DNA from: Clostridia bacterium
Lineage (GTDB): Bacteria > Bacillota > Clostridia > UBA1212 > UBA1255
Reading direction: 5' to 3'
NCBI GenBank assembly: GCA_017613535.1
Contig: JAGADO010000097.1
Location: 1-48,803 of the forward strand
DNA length: 48,803 nucleotides
The notes beneath the pieces are model-generated. The model worked only from the letters and a program-made list of their open reading frames with translations. It did not search any database and was not told where the DNA came from. Positions within the stretch are counted from its first letter, which is position 1. Each line of letters starts with the position of its first letter. This document shows positions 8,406 to 17,083 of this stretch, piece after piece. The position numbers were made by a program, and so were the translations under genes.

Positions 8406-9613
8406 TGCCCGGACCGATGCTCGAAACGCCGATAAAAACAGGGAGCAGAGTCATACCGAACAGGATCGTCCTCCAGCCGATGGAGGGGTGCGACTGCGGC
8501 CCGGACGGAGCGCCCGGAGAATTGACCGTCAGAAAATATCTGAAGGCGGCGCAAAGTGCGGCTGGGACGATCTGGATGGAAGCCGCGGCCGTCTGTCCGG
8601 AAGGAAGGACGAACCGCAGGCAGATGATGCTCACTGAAGAGACGCTCTGCGCATATAAAGCGCTCGTTAGCAGCATGCGCGAACTCGCTATGAGAGAGTG
8701 CGGGACCGATCCGGTCATCATAATGCAGCTTACGCATTCCGGCAGGCAGAGCATCGTCCCTATGACCGCGTACAGAAACGCGATATACGAAGAACGCAGG
8801 CCCGCGGGGGACGAAAACATCGTCAGCGACGAATACCTTGATACACTCCTCGAAAAATACGCGAAAGCGGCCGAACTTGCCGCGATCGCCGGGCTCGACG
8901 GAGTCGACGTAAAATCCTGTCACGGATATCTGATGCAGGAGCTGCTGAGCGCTTTTTCGCGCCCGGGCAAGTACGGCGGCTCGTTTGAAAACAGGTCAAG
9001 ACTATATATTGATACGATAAAAGCTGTCAGGGCGGCAATGCCCGAGGATATGCTTCTCACGGCGCGCCTGAGCGTTGCGGATATGGTGCCGTACCCGTAC
9101 GGTTTCGGCACAGACAAAAAAGGGGCGCCGGACCTTGCCGAACCTGACATGCTGATAGAGAAAATGGCTGAAGCGGGCGTCAACATTCTGAACGTCACGC
9201 TCGGAAATCCGTACTATAACCCGCACATAAACCGCCCTTTCCGAAAGGGTCCTTACGAACCGCCCGAGAAGCCTGAAGAAGGCCTTGCGCGGTTCGAATT
9301 TATTGAAAAACATATTAAAGAGCGTTTTCCGGGACTTACGGTAGTCGGTTCCGGTCTTTCTTATTACGGGAAAGACTCGCTTTCACAGGCGGACAGGCAG
9401 CTCCGCGAGGGCGTCTGTGACCTGGCCGGATTCGGCAGGATGTGGATCGCGTATCCCGGGTTTTACAGGGACTATCTCGAAGGGCGGTTCGAGCCGCGTA
9501 AATGCTGCGTGACGTGCTCGAGATGCACCGAACTGATGCGAGGCGGGAGGCCATCCGGATGCGCCGTCTTTGACGAAGAATACAGGAAACTTTACGGGGA
9601 GATGAAGAAATGA
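8405..9613 (+). CDS. NADH:flavin oxidoreductase, Old Yellow Enzyme family, with FeS-type Cys cluster
   Basis: A 402-residue TIM-barrel flavoenzyme. The N terminus (ETPIKTGSRVIPNRIVLQPMEG) binds FMN, MQLTHSGRQS corresponds to the family substrate-loop region, and GLDGVDVKSCHGYLMQELLS matches the signature around the barrel's later strands. The C terminus has CVTCSRC plus a Cys 11 residues later, the spacing seen in OYE-type enzymes that carry a 4Fe-4S cluster, such as 2,4-dienoyl-CoA reductases, but the C-terminal NAD domain of that family is missing. It would reduce an activated double bond or act as a dehydrogenase with a partner protein. It is the first gene of a run continuing with SDR, flavoprotein, lyase and aldolase/kinase genes. 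The substrate is unknown. Confidence 0.83.
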   Translation: MPGPMLETPIKTGSRVIPNRIVLQPMEGCDCGPDGAPGELTVRKYLKAAQSAAGTIWMEAAAVCPEGRTNRRQMMLTEETLCAYKALVSSMRELAMRECGTDPVIIMQLTHSGRQSIVPMTAYRNAIYEERRPAGDENIVSDEYLDTLLEKYAKAAELAAIAGLDGVDVKSCHGYLMQELLSAFSRPGKYGGSFENRSRLYIDTIKAVRAAMPEDMLLTARLSVADMVPYPYGFGTDKKGAPDLAEPDMLIEKMAEAGVNILNVTLGNPYYNPHINRPFRKGPYEPPEKPEEGLARFEFIEKHIKERFPGLTVVGSGLSYYGKDSLSQADRQLREGVCDLAGFGRMWIAYPGFYRDYLEGRFEPRKCCVTCSRCTELMRGGRPSGCAVFDEEYRKLYGEMKK

Positions 9614-10332
9614 AGACTGCGATCGTAACTGGAGTTCTCGGAGGTATAGGCAGAGCAGCAGCCTCTATGCTGCTGGAAAAAGGCTGGCGTGTCGCAGGAA
9701 TGGACGTAGGAGAAAAAAGCGATATTGACAGCACGAACTTCACGTACGTTCAGGGAGATATTTCCGACAAAGCATCGAGAGAGAGGATCATTGCCGCTGC
9801 GCTCGAAACGGGGGAGTTCACGGCGCTCATAAACGTTGCGGGCGTTGCGCCGAAGGTGCGTGCGGACCTGCTCGATATGACTGAAGAAAGCTACGACCGC
9901 GTCATGGGGATCAATACGAAAGGCACGCTGTTTCTGACGCAGGCTGCGGCGAAAGAGCTGATACGGCTCGGAAATGGCGGGTATATCGTCAATATCTCTT
10001 CGTGCTCCGCTTATACGAGTTCCGTCAGCCGCGGGGAATACTGCATCTCCAAGGCGGGCGTGTCAATGATAACGAAGCTTTTCGCGGACAGGCTCGCCGG
10101 TGACGGGATCACGGTCAACGAGATCTGTCCGGGGATCATTGCCACCGGTATGACCGCGGCGGTGAAGGATAAATACGACAAACTGATCGGCGAAGGACTG
10201 GTGCCGGTAAAGCGCTGGGGGCAGCCGGAAGATATTGCACGCGCGATCTGTGCGCTGTGCGACGGAACGTTCGGGTACACGACGGGAGAATCGATAATTG
10301 TCGACGGCGGTATGCATATAAGGAGGCTGTGA
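9610..10332 (+). CDS. Short-chain dehydrogenase/reductase (candidate uronate/DEH-type reductase)
   Basis: A 240-residue classical SDR. The cofactor motif VTGVLGGIG lies at residues 6-14, NVAG follows near residue 75, and the catalytic residues are S131, Y144 and K148 (YCISK). The C terminus GESIIVDGGMHI is typical of FabG-like enzymes. The start overlaps the upstream stop by 4 bases (ATGA). Next to a heparinase-type lyase and a KDG kinase/KDPG aldolase, the likely reaction is reduction of a keto sugar acid, for example 4-deoxy-5-hexoseulose uronate to KDG, or a KduD-like step. The fold and activity class are certain from motifs; the substrate is inferred from neighbours. Confidence 0.85.
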   Translation: MKTAIVTGVLGGIGRAAASMLLEKGWRVAGMDVGEKSDIDSTNFTYVQGDISDKASRERIIAAALETGEFTALINVAGVAPKVRADLLDMTEESYDRVMGINTKGTLFLTQAAAKELIRLGNGGYIVNISSCSAYTSSVSRGEYCISKAGVSMITKLFADRLAGDGITVNEICPGIIATGMTAAVKDKYDKLIGEGLVPVKRWGQPEDIARAICALCDGTFGYTTGESIIVDGGMHIRRL

Positions 10333-10341
10333 AACAGCGGC

Positions 10342-12171
10342 ATGGGCATCGGGATGAAACGGTACGACTCGATCATAATAGGCACAGGCGCGGCCGGGTA
10401 CAACGCGGCGGACAGGCTTTTCGGGCTGGGCGTCAGGAATATCGCGATCGTCACCGAGGGGCGGTTTATGGGCACGTCGCGCAACACCGGGAGCGATAAG
10501 CAGACGTACTACAAGCTCTCTTTATGCGGAAGCGAAGGCGACAGCGTGCGGCAGCTGGCTGATACGCTCTATTCGGGAGGCGGTGTGAACGGAGAGCACG
10601 CTCTGGCTGAAGCGGCATATTCCACGCGCTGCTTTATGCGCCTGGTAGAACTTGGCGTGCCTTTTCCGTCAAACGAATTCGGCGAGTACGCGGGGTACAA
10701 AACCGACCACGATCCGCGCTCGCGGGCAACGTCCGCCGGGCCGCTTACGTCGAAGTTTATGACCGAGGCGCTCGAGCGCGCGGTGCTCGAAAAAGGTATT
10801 GAAATAATCGACAATACGCGTGTTATAAAGATATTGACGGACGGGAGCGGCGTGTGCGGCATCGCTTTTGTGGACACGCAGACGGGAGAGCCGGGCGAGA
10901 TCGCGTGCACGAATGTTGTCCTTTGCACCGGCGGTCCTGCGGCAATATATCTGAATTCCGTCTATCCCGAGAGTCAGTCCGGAGGCACTTCACTGGCGAT
11001 CGAAGCGGGGGCGGAACTCGCGAACATGGAAGAGTGGCAATACGGCATTGCCAGCACCGGCTTCCGCTGGAATCTGTCCGGAACGTATCAGCAGGTATTG
11101 CCGCGGTACATATCCGTTGATGCGGACGGAAACGAAACGGAATTTCTGTACGACGCCCTGGGCGTAAGGTCGCTCGGGCTTATATTCTTAAAAGGGTATC
11201 AGTGGCCGTTCGATACGCGCAGGGCGGACGGTTCGTCGCTCGTGGATCTGCTTACGGCCGAACAGATAAAGAAGGGGAACAGCGTCTTCCTGGATTACAC
11301 GCGGAACCCGAAAGGGCACGAACGCGGCTTCGAAGTGCTGCCTGAAGAGGCATACGAATACCTGAGGCGATCCGGAGCGCTGTTCGGGACGCCTATAGAG
11401 AGGCTCGAAAAGATGAACTCCGGGGCGATCGAACTGTACGCGTCACACGGGATAGACATCAGGCGTGAGAGGCTTAAAATAGCCGTATGCGCGCAGCACT
11501 GCAACGGAGGGATAGATGTTGACGGGAACTGGGAAACGCGCGTAAAAGGCCTCTACGCGGCCGGAGAAGCGGCCGGAACGTTCGGTGTGTACAGACCGGG
11601 CGGGAGCGCGCTTAATTCGACGCAGGCTGGCAGTCTGAGGGCCGCCGAGCATATCGCACGGACACGCAGAAAAAGCTCCCGGCGCGCCCCGGACTATGAA
11701 CTTCCGGAGCTCAGGTTCGGGCGATCGAATCTGGCTGAGCTAAAGGCTAGGCTCAGGGAAGGGATGAGCAGGTACGCGGATTTCGACAGGAGCACGGAAG
11801 GAATGAAAGACCTCTTCGGGCGCGTGAGCGACGTGTGTGATAAATTCTTCGAGATCGCCGTCGCGGGGTCAAAGGCGGAGCTGGCCGAGCTGTTCAGAGT
11901 GTACGACGCGTACGTAACGGCGAGAACGGTATTGTCGGCAATGCTTACTTCCGCCTCGGAGATAGGAAGCCACGGCTCGGCGTTTGTTGACCGGAGACCT
12001 AACACTGACCCGGACGGCGTGCGAAGGACAAGGACGGTCACCAGTGGTGCATTGTCCCGCATCGTTCCGGTGACGCCCATGCCAGATCCGGAGCTTTGGT
12101 TCGAAACGCTTTTAGAGAGACAGCGCAGGCGTGCCTCGGAAGCAGCCGGCGGTATGAACGGCGGACAATAA
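10342..12171 (+). CDS. Fumarate reductase/succinate dehydrogenase flavoprotein-like oxidoreductase
   Basis: A 609-residue FAD protein. Residues 6-24 contain the dinucleotide-binding motif (IIIGTGAAG). A DHDPRSRATSAG segment near 125 and the late GLYAAGEAAGTFGVYRPGGSALNSTQAG segment (about 415-440) match the flavoprotein subunit of the fumarate reductase/L-aspartate oxidase family, and a helical C-terminal region follows. No FrdB, FrdC or other electron-transfer subunit is adjacent, so the electron partner is unclear; the OYE two genes upstream is a candidate. AGGAGG at 10321-10326 lies 15 bases before ATG 10342; a second in-frame ATG at 10354 is possible. The substrate is unknown, perhaps a sugar-acid or enol intermediate of the same pathway. 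Confidence 0.8.
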   Translation: MGIGMKRYDSIIIGTGAAGYNAADRLFGLGVRNIAIVTEGRFMGTSRNTGSDKQTYYKLSLCGSEGDSVRQLADTLYSGGGVNGEHALAEAAYSTRCFMRLVELGVPFPSNEFGEYAGYKTDHDPRSRATSAGPLTSKFMTEALERAVLEKGIEIIDNTRVIKILTDGSGVCGIAFVDTQTGEPGEIACTNVVLCTGGPAAIYLNSVYPESQSGGTSLAIEAGAELANMEEWQYGIASTGFRWNLSGTYQQVLPRYISVDADGNETEFLYDALGVRSLGLIFLKGYQWPFDTRRADGSSLVDLLTAEQIKKGNSVFLDYTRNPKGHERGFEVLPEEAYEYLRRSGALFGTPIERLEKMNSGAIELYASHGIDIRRERLKIAVCAQHCNGGIDVDGNWETRVKGLYAAGEAAGTFGVYRPGGSALNSTQAGSLRAAEHIARTRRKSSRRAPDYELPELRFGRSNLAELKARLREGMSRYADFDRSTEGMKDLFGRVSDVCDKFFEIAVAGSKAELAELFRVYDAYVTARTVLSAMLTSASEIGSHGSAFVDRRPNTDPDGVRRTRTVTSGALSRIVPVTPMPDPELWFETLLERQRRRASEAAGGMNGGQ

Positions 12172-12195
12172 CAACGTCAGATTTGGAGGGCATTT

Positions 12196-14250
12196 ATGAG
12201 CGATATTCCGGACGGTGTGCGCACGATGCGGATCACGACCGCTGAATTTATACGAACCAGACTCGACAGATCATTTGCGGAACTGGACGACGCCGCAAAA
12301 CTGGCCGAAGAAGGGCGCGTGGCCGAAGCCGAGCATGCATATGCGGAGTTCGTGCGAGCGAAACTCGACCCGGAACGCTTTTTCTCCAAACCGTACCCGG
12401 GTCAGGAAAACGTATGGAAAAAAGCCCTGGAAATCGACCGTGAAATATATGAGCGCATGCAGCGCGGCGCCGTGATGTCGTGTAATTATTTGCACGAATT
12501 CGGGCCGGACGGGATACAGTGGGAAGCGAATCCGACGCCAAACAAATACGCTGAATGGACGTGGCAGCTGAACCGGCACCACGAATTTATTGCCCTTGCG
12601 CGGCTGTACCGCGAGACAGGCGACGAAACGATACCGTACTTTTTCGTAAAGCTGTGGCGGTCGTGGCGCGAACAATGCGATTGTCCGTACGACGCTTCCG
12701 GCATCACCACGCTCGCGTTCCGGACAATAGAGATAGGCATCCGCATGCGCTACAGCTGGCATTGCGCCCTCCACGCGTTTTACCGCTCTCCGGCGTTCAC
12801 CGACCACGATATCTGCGATTATTTCGCGTCAATGTGGGAGAATGCCGACCGTCTGCGCCGCCTTCACCGCCCCGTAGGTAACTGGCTGTTTATGGAGATG
12901 GCAGGGCTGTTCGTGACAGGGCTCCTGTACCCCTGGATCTCTGACGCGCAGGGCTGGAAACAGTACGCGCTCGACGTGCTTGCGGGAGAGGTGGAAAAGC
13001 AGCTGTATCCCGACGGTTTTCACGTCGAACTTTCGACCGGATATCACTCCGTGGTCGTGTTCAACACGCTCGACGTCATTTCTTTCGCGAACCTGATGGG
13101 CGAACCTGTTTTAGGCAGACTGGCCGAGGCGCTTGCACCCGCGTTCGATCTTTACATAAAACTCGGCGATCCGACGCTTCACACGCCCGATCTGAACGAC
13201 GGTACAAGGGCGGATGTTTCAAAAGAGTGCCGGACTGCGCTGGGAGTGTTTCCGGACAGGCCGGATTACAAATATTTCGCCACGAAGCGCGCGGAAGGGA
13301 AGCCGCCGGAATACGTTAACACGTATATGCCGTACAGCGGCATAGCGGTGTTCAGGGATGACTGGTCTTCTGACAGCCAGTGGGCGTTTTTCGACGGAGG
13401 TCCGTTCGGGCTCGGTCATCAGCACGAGGACAAGCTGAATTTCCTGCTCTACGCGTACGGAAAGGAGCTCCTGTGCGATACGGGCAATTACGCTTACAGC
13501 CGGTCTTTGATGCGTGCGTTCGTGCTTTCGGCCGCGTCGCACAATACCGTTATGGTGGACGGCAATGGCCAGAACAGGCGCGGAAAGTACCGGTGGCACG
13601 ACGGTGATCTGAACAAATTGTCCGGGCTCGAAGTGAAGTTCGGGGACGGCTTCGATATCGCCGAAGCGGTGTACGACGAAGGATTCGGGCCGGAATATAT
13701 TGACGTCACGCACAAACGCACGGTCGTGAAAGTTAAAAACAGGCCGCTGGGGCTGAAAACGTTTTATCTGATCATTGACCGGCTCACGTCGAACGACGGC
13801 AAACCGCATGCGTACGCCGCCCGCTGGCAGCTCGAGGCAGTGCCTTATTTGATGCGCACCGGTTTGGATAAAACTGCGGGCAGGCCGGAAAATTTCATTC
13901 CTGAATATGCCGCACCGCGGCGTCTCGGGTCGGTGATAAGCGCTGATTACGGCGACGGCGTCACGCTTACGCTCGCATCGGGAGAGAACGCAACGGTGAT
14001 CTGCGGTTCGATGAGTCCTTTTGCGGGCTGGAGAACGCCTGACACGCCTGCGCCTGCGGTCGATTTTACGGCGTTCGGAGAGGCGGCAAGGATAGTGACG
14101 CTGATCTATCCGTCGGACGAGGGCTGTCCGGTTCGCTCAGTGGAATACACGCAGGACAATATGTCGGGGCCGGTGACGGTCAGGCTTTCAGACGGGCGCG
14201 AGTGGGTCTTTGAAGAGCAGTTGGTCGATGAGCGGCTTAATAAGGAGTGA
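12196..14250 (+). CDS. Heparinase II/III-family polysaccharide lyase, no signal peptide
   Basis: A 684-residue two-domain protein. Residues ~60-330 are an alpha/alpha toroid (Trp-rich, with WTWQLNRHHEFIALARLYRETGDE and the conserved GNWLFMEMAGL). Residues ~370-680 form the heparinase II/III beta domain, with GPFGLGHQHEDKLNFLLYAYG, DTGNYAYS and SAASHNTVMVDGNGQ, which hold the His/Tyr catalytic region of PL12/15/17/21-type lyases. The first residues are polar and there is no signal peptide, so it should act in the cytoplasm on imported oligosaccharides, splitting uronate linkages by beta-elimination. It is preceded by GGAGG and overlaps the next gene's SD sequence. The exact glycan (alginate, glycosaminoglycan or other) cannot be read from the sequence. 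Confidence 0.85.
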   Translation: MSDIPDGVRTMRITTAEFIRTRLDRSFAELDDAAKLAEEGRVAEAEHAYAEFVRAKLDPERFFSKPYPGQENVWKKALEIDREIYERMQRGAVMSCNYLHEFGPDGIQWEANPTPNKYAEWTWQLNRHHEFIALARLYRETGDETIPYFFVKLWRSWREQCDCPYDASGITTLAFRTIEIGIRMRYSWHCALHAFYRSPAFTDHDICDYFASMWENADRLRRLHRPVGNWLFMEMAGLFVTGLLYPWISDAQGWKQYALDVLAGEVEKQLYPDGFHVELSTGYHSVVVFNTLDVISFANLMGEPVLGRLAEALAPAFDLYIKLGDPTLHTPDLNDGTRADVSKECRTALGVFPDRPDYKYFATKRAEGKPPEYVNTYMPYSGIAVFRDDWSSDSQWAFFDGGPFGLGHQHEDKLNFLLYAYGKELLCDTGNYAYSRSLMRAFVLSAASHNTVMVDGNGQNRRGKYRWHDGDLNKLSGLEVKFGDGFDIAEAVYDEGFGPEYIDVTHKRTVVKVKNRPLGLKTFYLIIDRLTSNDGKPHAYAARWQLEAVPYLMRTGLDKTAGRPENFIPEYAAPRRLGSVISADYGDGVTLTLASGENATVICGSMSPFAGWRTPDTPAPAVDFTAFGEAARIVTLIYPSDEGCPVRSVEYTQDNMSGPVTVRLSDGREWVFEEQLVDERLNKE

Positions 14251-14255
14251 TCGTT

Positions 14256-15920
14256 TTGAATATCGATTTTGGCAAACATCCTGTAATACCTGTTGTTAAA
14301 ATTTCAGATGCAAAAAAGGCTCCGGCGCTGGCAAGGGCGCTGCTGGATGGCGGCATCGGAATTATGGAGATCACTTTAAGGACGGAAGCGGGGCTCGGGG
14401 CGATCGCTTTGGCGTCGGAAGAAGTGCCTGAAATGTGTACAGGCGCAGGAAGCGTGATGGATGCAGAAAGTGCCCGCACTGCCATAGCCGCAGGGGCAAA
14501 GTTCGTGGTTTCGCCCGGCTTCGACGCAGGAACGCTTGAAGTATGCCGCGAAAAGGATATACCGTACGTGCCCGGCTGCGCGACCGCAACGGAAGTGCAG
14601 AACGCGTGGAACCACGGGCTTAGGCTCGTCAAATATTTTCCCGCCAAAATGCTCGGAGGAGTAAAAATGCTGGAGGCATTGTCCGCGCCGTTCCCCGGGA
14701 TGTTGTTCATGCCTACGGGCGGGATCGACGAGGGCAATATCGGTTCGTACCTTCGCCTGGAGTGTGTTCCTGGAGCGGGCGGGAGCGCTGTTGCCCCTGC
14801 GTCGGTCATTGACGCGGGCGGATTCGAGCGCGTGACGTTCAACGCCAAACGGTACGTGGCTGCTGCTGAGCGTGCGCTTAATGCGGGCAATGATTCCCTG
14901 CCCGATGAATCTGTCTGGCAGGGCGGTCTCAGGCGCAATCCGGTTAAGAACAGGAACGTCCGGTTCGCGTCTCTCGGCGAGCTGATGATGCGCCTAACGC
15001 CCCCTGACCGCGAACTTCTTAACGGAGCCGAAAGTTTCGACGTATTTTTCGGCGGCGCGGAGGCCAACGTCGCTATTTCGCTCGCGTGTATGGGTGTCCC
15101 GTCGTCGTTCATATCCAAATTTCCCGAAGGCGACATAGGCGACGCGGCGATCGGAACGCTCCGCAGATACGGCGTTGACACGTCAACCGTGCTGAGGGGC
15201 GGTAACCGCCTTGGCATTTATTATCTGGAAAAAGGTGCCGGTGAGAGGCCGCCAAAGGTCATTTACGACAGGACCGGCAGCGCGATATCCGAAGCCGATC
15301 CGGCCGAGTTCGACTTTGCCGAATTGTTTAAGGACACGGGCTGGTTCCACATGACCGGGATCACTCCGGCGCTCTCCGAAAACACGCTCAAACTTGCCAG
15401 AAAAGCGCTGCGAGAAGCTCAGAGGCGCGGCATAACCGTCAGTTTCGATTTGAATTTCCGCAAAAAGCTGTGGGACGTTGACAATGCCTCCGACGTGCTT
15501 AACGAGCTGCTTCCGGCGGTGGACGTGCTGATTGCCAACGAGGAGCATGCGGACAAGATCTGCGGCGTTCGCTGTGAGGATGATCTGGCTTTAACGGCTG
15601 AGGGGCTCTGCCGCAAGTACGGCTTCAAGGCCGCTGCGGTTACGCGCCGCCGGACAATATCTTCCGAGCATCATTCTATCAGTGCCGGTGCGTATATCGA
15701 TGGCGAGCGCGTGTATTCGCCTGTCCGGGAGTGCGAGGATATCGTTGACCGCACGGGCGGCGGCGATGCTTTCGCGGCGGGGTTCATTTATTCGCTGATG
15801 CACGGGTCAAAGCCCGAGAAGGCGATCAGGTATGCTTCTGCTGCTTCTGCGCTCAAGCACACGATCGAGGGCGATTTCAGTACCGCTAAGCCGTTTGAGA
15901 TCGAGAGGATGGCTTATTAG
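14256..15920 (+). CDS. Bifunctional KDPG aldolase / 2-keto-3-deoxygluconate kinase (fusion)
   Basis: One chain of about 554 residues with two full domains. The N-terminal domain (~1-205) is a KDPG/KHG aldolase: MEITLRT with the catalytic Glu, FVVSPGF, and LVKYFPAK with the Schiff-base Lys (codon 14631-14633). The C-terminal domain (~235-550) is a PfkB-type sugar kinase: FFGGAEANVAISLACMG near its start and the DRTGGGDAFAAGF anion-hole/catalytic-Asp motif near the end. Together they turn KDG into KDPG and then pyruvate plus glyceraldehyde-3-phosphate. I chose the TTG at 14256 because AAGGAG (14242-14247) sits 8 bases upstream; the in-frame GTG at 14247 overlaps that SD. It is the last gene of the catabolic run and ends with TAG. 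The fusion is unusual, since the two enzymes are normally separate. Confidence 0.88.
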   Translation: MNIDFGKHPVIPVVKISDAKKAPALARALLDGGIGIMEITLRTEAGLGAIALASEEVPEMCTGAGSVMDAESARTAIAAGAKFVVSPGFDAGTLEVCREKDIPYVPGCATATEVQNAWNHGLRLVKYFPAKMLGGVKMLEALSAPFPGMLFMPTGGIDEGNIGSYLRLECVPGAGGSAVAPASVIDAGGFERVTFNAKRYVAAAERALNAGNDSLPDESVWQGGLRRNPVKNRNVRFASLGELMMRLTPPDRELLNGAESFDVFFGGAEANVAISLACMGVPSSFISKFPEGDIGDAAIGTLRRYGVDTSTVLRGGNRLGIYYLEKGAGERPPKVIYDRTGSAISEADPAEFDFAELFKDTGWFHMTGITPALSENTLKLARKALREAQRRGITVSFDLNFRKKLWDVDNASDVLNELLPAVDVLIANEEHADKICGVRCEDDLALTAEGLCRKYGFKAAAVTRRRTISSEHHSISAGAYIDGERVYSPVRECEDIVDRTGGGDAFAAGFIYSLMHGSKPEKAIRYASAASALKHTIEGDFSTAKPFEIERMAY

Positions 15921-15934
15921 AAATTGAAAGTGGC

Positions 15935-15988
15935 AAATTGCAACTTGCCATTTGCCATTTGCCATTTGCCATTTCCCATTTGCAATTT
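15935..15988. repeat. 7-bp tandem repeat (GCCATTT) inside an inverted repeat
   Basis: Four perfect GCCATTT units and one CCCATTT unit lie at 15947-15981. They are flanked by AAATTGCA (15935-15942) and TGCAATTT (15981-15988), so the array would sit in the loop of a hairpin. It lies just after the stop of the aldolase/kinase gene and before the promoter of the next operon. Confidence 0.85.
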
Positions 15989-15992
15989 AATC

Positions 15993-16022
15993 TTGCATCC
16001 CCGCGTTCTAAAAGGATATAAT
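15993..16022 (+). promoter_or_regulatory. sigma-A-type promoter of the corrinoid methyltransferase operon
   Basis: TTGCAT (15993-15998), an 18-base spacer and a perfect TATAAT (16017-16022). It separates the six-gene methyl-transfer operon from the upstream uronate genes. Confidence 0.7.
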
Positions 16023-16027
16023 ATCCT
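16013..16027. promoter_or_regulatory. palindromic operator candidate over the -10 box
   Basis: AGGATAT-A-ATATCCT is a perfect 7+1+7 palindrome that covers the -10 hexamer. Its position fits a repressor site that blocks RNA polymerase. No regulator gene lies next to it. Confidence 0.5.
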
Positions 16028-16055
16028 CGGATTTTTGAAACATGGAGGCAAGTCA

Positions 16056-17060
16056 ATGACAAACAGGGACAGAGTAAAAGCCGTACTTAACTTCGAGATG
16101 CCGGACGACAGGCTGCCTGCCATCGAGTGGGCAAGCTGGTGGTGGGACCGGACCATAATGGAATGGCAGAAACAAGGACTGCCGGCAAACCTCGGATTCC
16201 ACGATATTGCCCCGTACCTCGGTCTGGATCAGCACTACCAGTTCTGGCTCCCGCACCGCGACGCGCTTTGCCCGCAGCCCAAATTCTTCGGAGGACCGAT
16301 CGCAGAAGACGAAGAAGAATACGAAAAAATATTGCCCCACCTCTATCCCGACGGAGACGTTGACAGGCAGCTGGAGTTTATGCGCAGCCTGAAAGCGGGG
16401 CACGACGCAGGGGACTACCCCGTGTGGTTCTCGCTTGACGGAGGCTTCTGGTTCCCGCGCACGATCCTGGGCATAGAGAATCATCTGTATTCATTCTACG
16501 ACCAGCCCGAACTTTACGAGCGCATTCTAAACGACCTTGCCGAATTCCAGTTAAGACAGCTCGAAAAGATATACAGTATTTTAACGCCGGAATTTATGAC
16601 GTTCGGAGAAGATATGAGCTACAACAACGGCCCTATGATCTCCGAAGACTGCTTTGACGAGTTCCTGCTGCCGTACTACAATAAAGTAGTGCCGTACATA
16701 AAAGAGCACGGGACGAAGGTCATCATCGACTCCGACGGAGACATCAGCAGGATGGTGCCGTGGCTCAAGCGCGTAGGTATCGAAGGAGTGCTTCCGCTCG
16801 AACGCAAGGCCGGAGTCGACGTTGCCGCACTCCGCGAGGTGCATCCGGACTTTCTGTTCATCGGCGCGTTCGATAAGATGACGATGCGGGAGAGCGAGGA
16901 AGCGATGCGTGAAGAATTCGAGAGGCTTCTCCCGGTGATGAAAAAGGGAGGATTCATACCGAGCGTTGACCACCAGACGCCGCCTGACTGCCCGCTGGAA
17001 AGATATCATATTTATGTGGATATGCTCAAAGAATACGGGCGCAAGGCAGTGGAGGATTGA
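16056..17060 (+). CDS. Uroporphyrinogen decarboxylase-family methyltransferase 1
   Basis: A 334-residue TIM-barrel protein of the UroD/MtaA/CmuA superfamily. It starts MTNRDRVKAVLNFEMPDDRLPAIEW, and an internal FMTFGEDMSYNNGPMISEDCFDEFLLPYY segment matches UroD-like corrinoid methyltransferases, followed by VIIDSDGDISRMVPWLKRVG. I chose ATG 16056 because GGAGG lies 7 bases upstream; the frame stays open through the promoter and repeats to 15924, which is not credible coding sequence. Genuine UroD enzymes sit with haem genes; here the neighbours are a corrinoid protein and its activator, so methyl transfer between a substrate and corrinoid is the better reading. The substrate is unknown. Confidence 0.83.
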   Translation: MTNRDRVKAVLNFEMPDDRLPAIEWASWWWDRTIMEWQKQGLPANLGFHDIAPYLGLDQHYQFWLPHRDALCPQPKFFGGPIAEDEEEYEKILPHLYPDGDVDRQLEFMRSLKAGHDAGDYPVWFSLDGGFWFPRTILGIENHLYSFYDQPELYERILNDLAEFQLRQLEKIYSILTPEFMTFGEDMSYNNGPMISEDCFDEFLLPYYNKVVPYIKEHGTKVIIDSDGDISRMVPWLKRVGIEGVLPLERKAGVDVAALREVHPDFLFIGAFDKMTMRESEEAMREEFERLLPVMKKGGFIPSVDHQTPPDCPLERYHIYVDMLKEYGRKAVED

Positions 17061-17083
17061 CCGCGCAGGCAGGGGAATAAAGC

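Noticed and set aside
14237..15217. 326-codon minus-strand ORF opposite the aldolase/kinase gene
   Set aside because: Ser/Pro/Ala-rich shadow translation; the plus strand carries both catalytic motifs.
15947..15981. Possible CRISPR-like array
   Set aside because: Seven-base units without spacers; no cas genes in the window.
15924..16055. N-terminal extension of UroD-type methyltransferase 1
   Set aside because: The open frame runs through the heptamer repeat, the promoter and the operator; ATG 16056 has GGAGG and begins with the family's N-terminal sequence.
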